Source: an uncultured Sphingomonadaceae bacterium (GTDB lineage: Bacteria; Pseudomonadota; Alphaproteobacteria; Sphingomonadales; Sphingomonadaceae). Taken from it: a stretch of 64,000 nt of DNA. This document shows, piece by piece, positions 62,328-64,000 of the stretch. Location: contig CANMFX010000004.1 in assembly GCA_947497315.1 (NCBI GenBank), forward strand, positions 124,001 through 188,000, given 5' to 3'. Below the pieces are notes generated by a model. That model was not told the DNA's origin. It made no database searches and saw nothing but the letters and a program-made list of their open reading frames with translations. The translations under genes and the position numbers were made by a program. Positions within the stretch are counted from its first letter, which is position 1. Each line of letters begins with the position of its first letter.

Positions 62328-63425
62328 ACCACCCTGCCCTGCCATGATTTTTTGGTAGACGGATGACGTTTGCATTGCGATCTGATCCCAATCAAATTTC
62401 CGCCGGAATTCCGCTGCGTCAACTCGGTATAGATAGGTAGGCCGGTTCAGTGCTTCCGCCAGCGCACCTGTATTTCCAACGGGAAAATAATCGCTTTCGG
62501 GCAAACCGATATCAAGATTGGGCTGAATGTCGCTAAGCAGCATTGGTGTGGAACAGGATCCTGCCTCCAGCGCAGCGATGGGTAGGCCCTCATGATAGGA
62601 GGGCATTACAAAAAGATCGGCATTTTCATAAAGTTCCCGCAATGTGCCCCGATCCTGTAGGCCGGTAAATATGATATTTTCATTGGCAAGTTTGAGCAAC
62701 GACTCTGAATAATCGCTGGCATGATCAGCACCCCCGACAATTACCAATTTCCGACCATCATCTATCTGGGCATGCGCCTTGATGAGGTCATGCAGGCCTT
62801 TTTCCGGAACCAGGCGCGCAACGGCGAGGACATATTTGCCCTGCTCCAATGAAAAACGCGACAGGGCGTCACCGGGCGCATCGGGAAGTTCCGGAGCCCC
62901 ATTGGGGATGTAGGAGATGCGGCTACTTGCGCCGGGAAAAGACTGTTGCAGCCGCTTCGTCAGCGAGGGGGATACGGCGATCACATGGTTGGCAAACCAT
63001 AGACCAAACCGTTCACCCGTCTTAAGCGCAAAGCGTGGAAATCGACCCCATTTGGCGCGCTTATAGTCTTCGCCATGATGAGTCACGACTACCTTCAGGC
63101 CCATTAACCGCGCCAGTGGAGTGAGCAGAGCTGGCCCTATCGCATGAATGTGAATCACATCCATACCATCCCGCCGCGCTGCCACGATGGCGTTGAAGGT
63201 GGAAACTATCGCCTCCTGCCAAACCGACACAGGAGACGAAACGCTGACAACGGAGACACCCCGAAAATCATATTCGGAATTTTTGACATAAGGCGCTCGC
63301 GCAAAGACCGTGATATCGAGGCTTGGGTGAATGGCTTTGACGCGCGGCAGCATTTCTTCGCAATGCGTTTCCACTCCGCCCATGACATCTGGAATGCCAC
63401 GGAGCCCGGTAACCGCCACCTTCAT
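62283..63425 (-). CDS. GT4 family glycosyltransferase
   Basis: The 380-residue GT-B enzyme has the N-terminal GLRGIPDVMGGVETHCEEMLPR, VVTHHGEDYKRAKWG, VIAVSPSLTKRLQ and the C-terminal nucleotide-sugar site PSYHEGLPIAALEAGSCSTPMLLSD with the EX7E pattern. It adds a hexose to the lipid-linked repeat unit. The start overlaps the stop of the upstream pyruvyltransferase gene (ATGA), giving a leftward pair. Confidence 0.92.
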   Translation of the reverse strand: MKVAVTGLRGIPDVMGGVETHCEEMLPRVKAIHPSLDITVFARAPYVKNSEYDFRGVSVVSVSSPVSVWQEAIVSTFNAIVAARRDGMDVIHIHAIGPALLTPLARLMGLKVVVTHHGEDYKRAKWGRFPRFALKTGERFGLWFANHVIAVSPSLTKRLQQSFPGASSRISYIPNGAPELPDAPGDALSRFSLEQGKYVLAVARLVPEKGLHDLIKAHAQIDDGRKLVIVGGADHASDYSESLLKLANENIIFTGLQDRGTLRELYENADLFVMPSYHEGLPIAALEAGSCSTPMLLSDIQPNLDIGLPESDYFPVGNTGALAEALNRPTYLYRVDAAEFRRKFDWDQIAMQTSSVYQKIMAGQGGSKAVAMDNHPKGTS

Positions 63426-64000
63426 GACAATAGCCCTTCCGCCAGGCCCTGCGCTTCTTCAAGCGTATCTGCGGTCCGCATGAAGGGAATGTCCGAGGTC
63501 CATGCCTGAATAAAGTTCAGAAGCTTACCATAGCTATTGTCGAGCGTGACATGCGGGATCGCAAGCAAGGTGGAGATGATATGCCCATGCAGGCGATCAG
63601 TCACAACGACACGGCCAGAAGACAAAAGGCCAATGCCGCGTTTTAACCGAGTCTGCGCCAAACGATCATATTTCATGGCTCGGGCTGTATCGGGGCTTTG
63701 GCCAAAATCCATAAGTTTGGAAGCCGCAGAGGCCATCTTCATCTGCAGCTTGTCTTCGGTCAGCCAATCGCCGATTTCGACTGAGTGACCTGGATGACTG
63801 GCCTTACCCATGACTGATCGTTCAAAATCGGTGCGCATCAGGTAGTAGAAGTCATGGACAGGATCTTGCCGCTCCAACGGCTCCATATAAAACGCCATAT
63901 CGGGGCATAGAGAGACTTCACACTGGAAATGACACCGCGCAAATTCATAGGATCTTTGATCCCGCACAAGCAGTGTGAAATTACCGTGTTTTTCGATGGC
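63422..64000 (-). CDS. Polysaccharide pyruvyl transferase (partial, 5' end outside window)
   Basis: The visible 192 codons end the gene. They contain LLVRDQRSYEFA, SLCPDMAFYMEP (conserved PSAAF/CPDMAF strand), VVTDRLHGHIISTLLAIPHVTLDNSYGKL, the family signature with the catalytic RLHG, and the end LAEGLLS. These enzymes put ketal pyruvate on exopolysaccharide sugars, giving acidic polymers. The gene begins beyond the right edge. Confidence 0.9.
   Translation of the reverse strand, partial: AIEKHGNFTLLVRDQRSYEFARCHFQCEVSLCPDMAFYMEPLERQDPVHDFYYLMRTDFERSVMGKASHPGHSVEIGDWLTEDKLQMKMASAASKLMDFGQSPDTARAMKYDRLAQTRLKRGIGLLSSGRVVVTDRLHGHIISTLLAIPHVTLDNSYGKLLNFIQAWTSDIPFMRTADTLEEAQGLAEGLLS

Noticed and set aside
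1-64000. CRISPR arrays, insertion sequences, prophage, rRNA or tRNA genes
   Set aside because: I found no repeat-spacer arrays, transposase motifs, phage structural genes or cloverleaf-like sequences by reading; a small RNA gene could still be missed.

Overview
The window looks like chromosomal DNA from a marine or brackish sphingomonad (Alphaproteobacteria, Sphingomonadales). The pointers are two TonB-dependent receptors, a PQQ-dependent membrane dehydrogenase, a self-contained alginate catabolic locus, moderate GC content, many small TetR-controlled catabolic clusters, and a family of decayed GTCTGCTTT/AAAGCGGAC intergenic hairpins. I see no rRNA, tRNA, CRISPR array, insertion sequence or phage genes. 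The left and right edges cut through coding regions.

Layout. (1) 0-5.6 kb is a TetR-controlled catabolic cluster of hydrolases. It holds an alpha/beta hydrolase, a GST, a hydrolase-flavin reductase fusion whose nucleophile position is Thr, a metal-dependent amidohydrolase and its TetR. A 23-bp inverted-repeat operator lies on a near-consensus promoter. (2) 6-13.5 kb has two more hydrolases and an OmpR-type two-component system divergent from an FtsX-type ABC exporter, with tandem GTCAAA boxes. (3) 14-22 kb has a TetR, a TonB receptor with a strong terminator, a two-domain VOC lipoprotein, an SDR and a membrane PQQ dehydrogenase. (4) 22-28.3 kb is a glycerol-type ABC importer (glpSTPQUV order) with complementary degeneracy in its two ATPases and a 25-codon leader ORF. 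(5) 28-33 kb has an exported beta-propeller-like protein, an HxlR/nitroreductase pair, a broken cytochrome b561 gene and a methyltransferase.

(6) 33.2-44.8 kb is the most interesting region. It is a probable organoarsenical (arsenosugar-like) biosynthesis island: DUF547 protein, GT87-GT2 fusion, small CxxC protein, the two rSAM-associated transferases (TIGR04282 and TIGR04283 types), an SDR, an ArsM-like As(III) methyltransferase, a radical SAM enzyme that is not ArsS-like, an MTA phosphorylase, a PiT phosphate (arsenate) permease, a membrane-anchored rhodanese and a fatty acid hydroxylase. GTTACATGC/TGTAACG-type motifs recur in its promoters. The inferred route is oxyanion uptake, methylation, radical adenosylation, removal of adenine by the MTAP homologue, then glycosylation and perhaps lipid attachment.

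(7) 45.5-58.2 kb is a complete alginate pathway: TonB receptor, GntR regulator, PL6 and PL17 lyases, KdgF, MFS importer, DEH reductase, KDPG aldolase and KDG kinase. These convert alginate to pyruvate and glyceraldehyde 3-phosphate. TTGGTA repeats 22 bp apart precede both transcription units. (8) 58.3-64 kb has a MerC gene with a gene fragment, followed by an exopolysaccharide locus (Wza-like exporter, acyltransferase, polyprenyl glycosylphosphotransferase, GT4, pyruvyltransferase).
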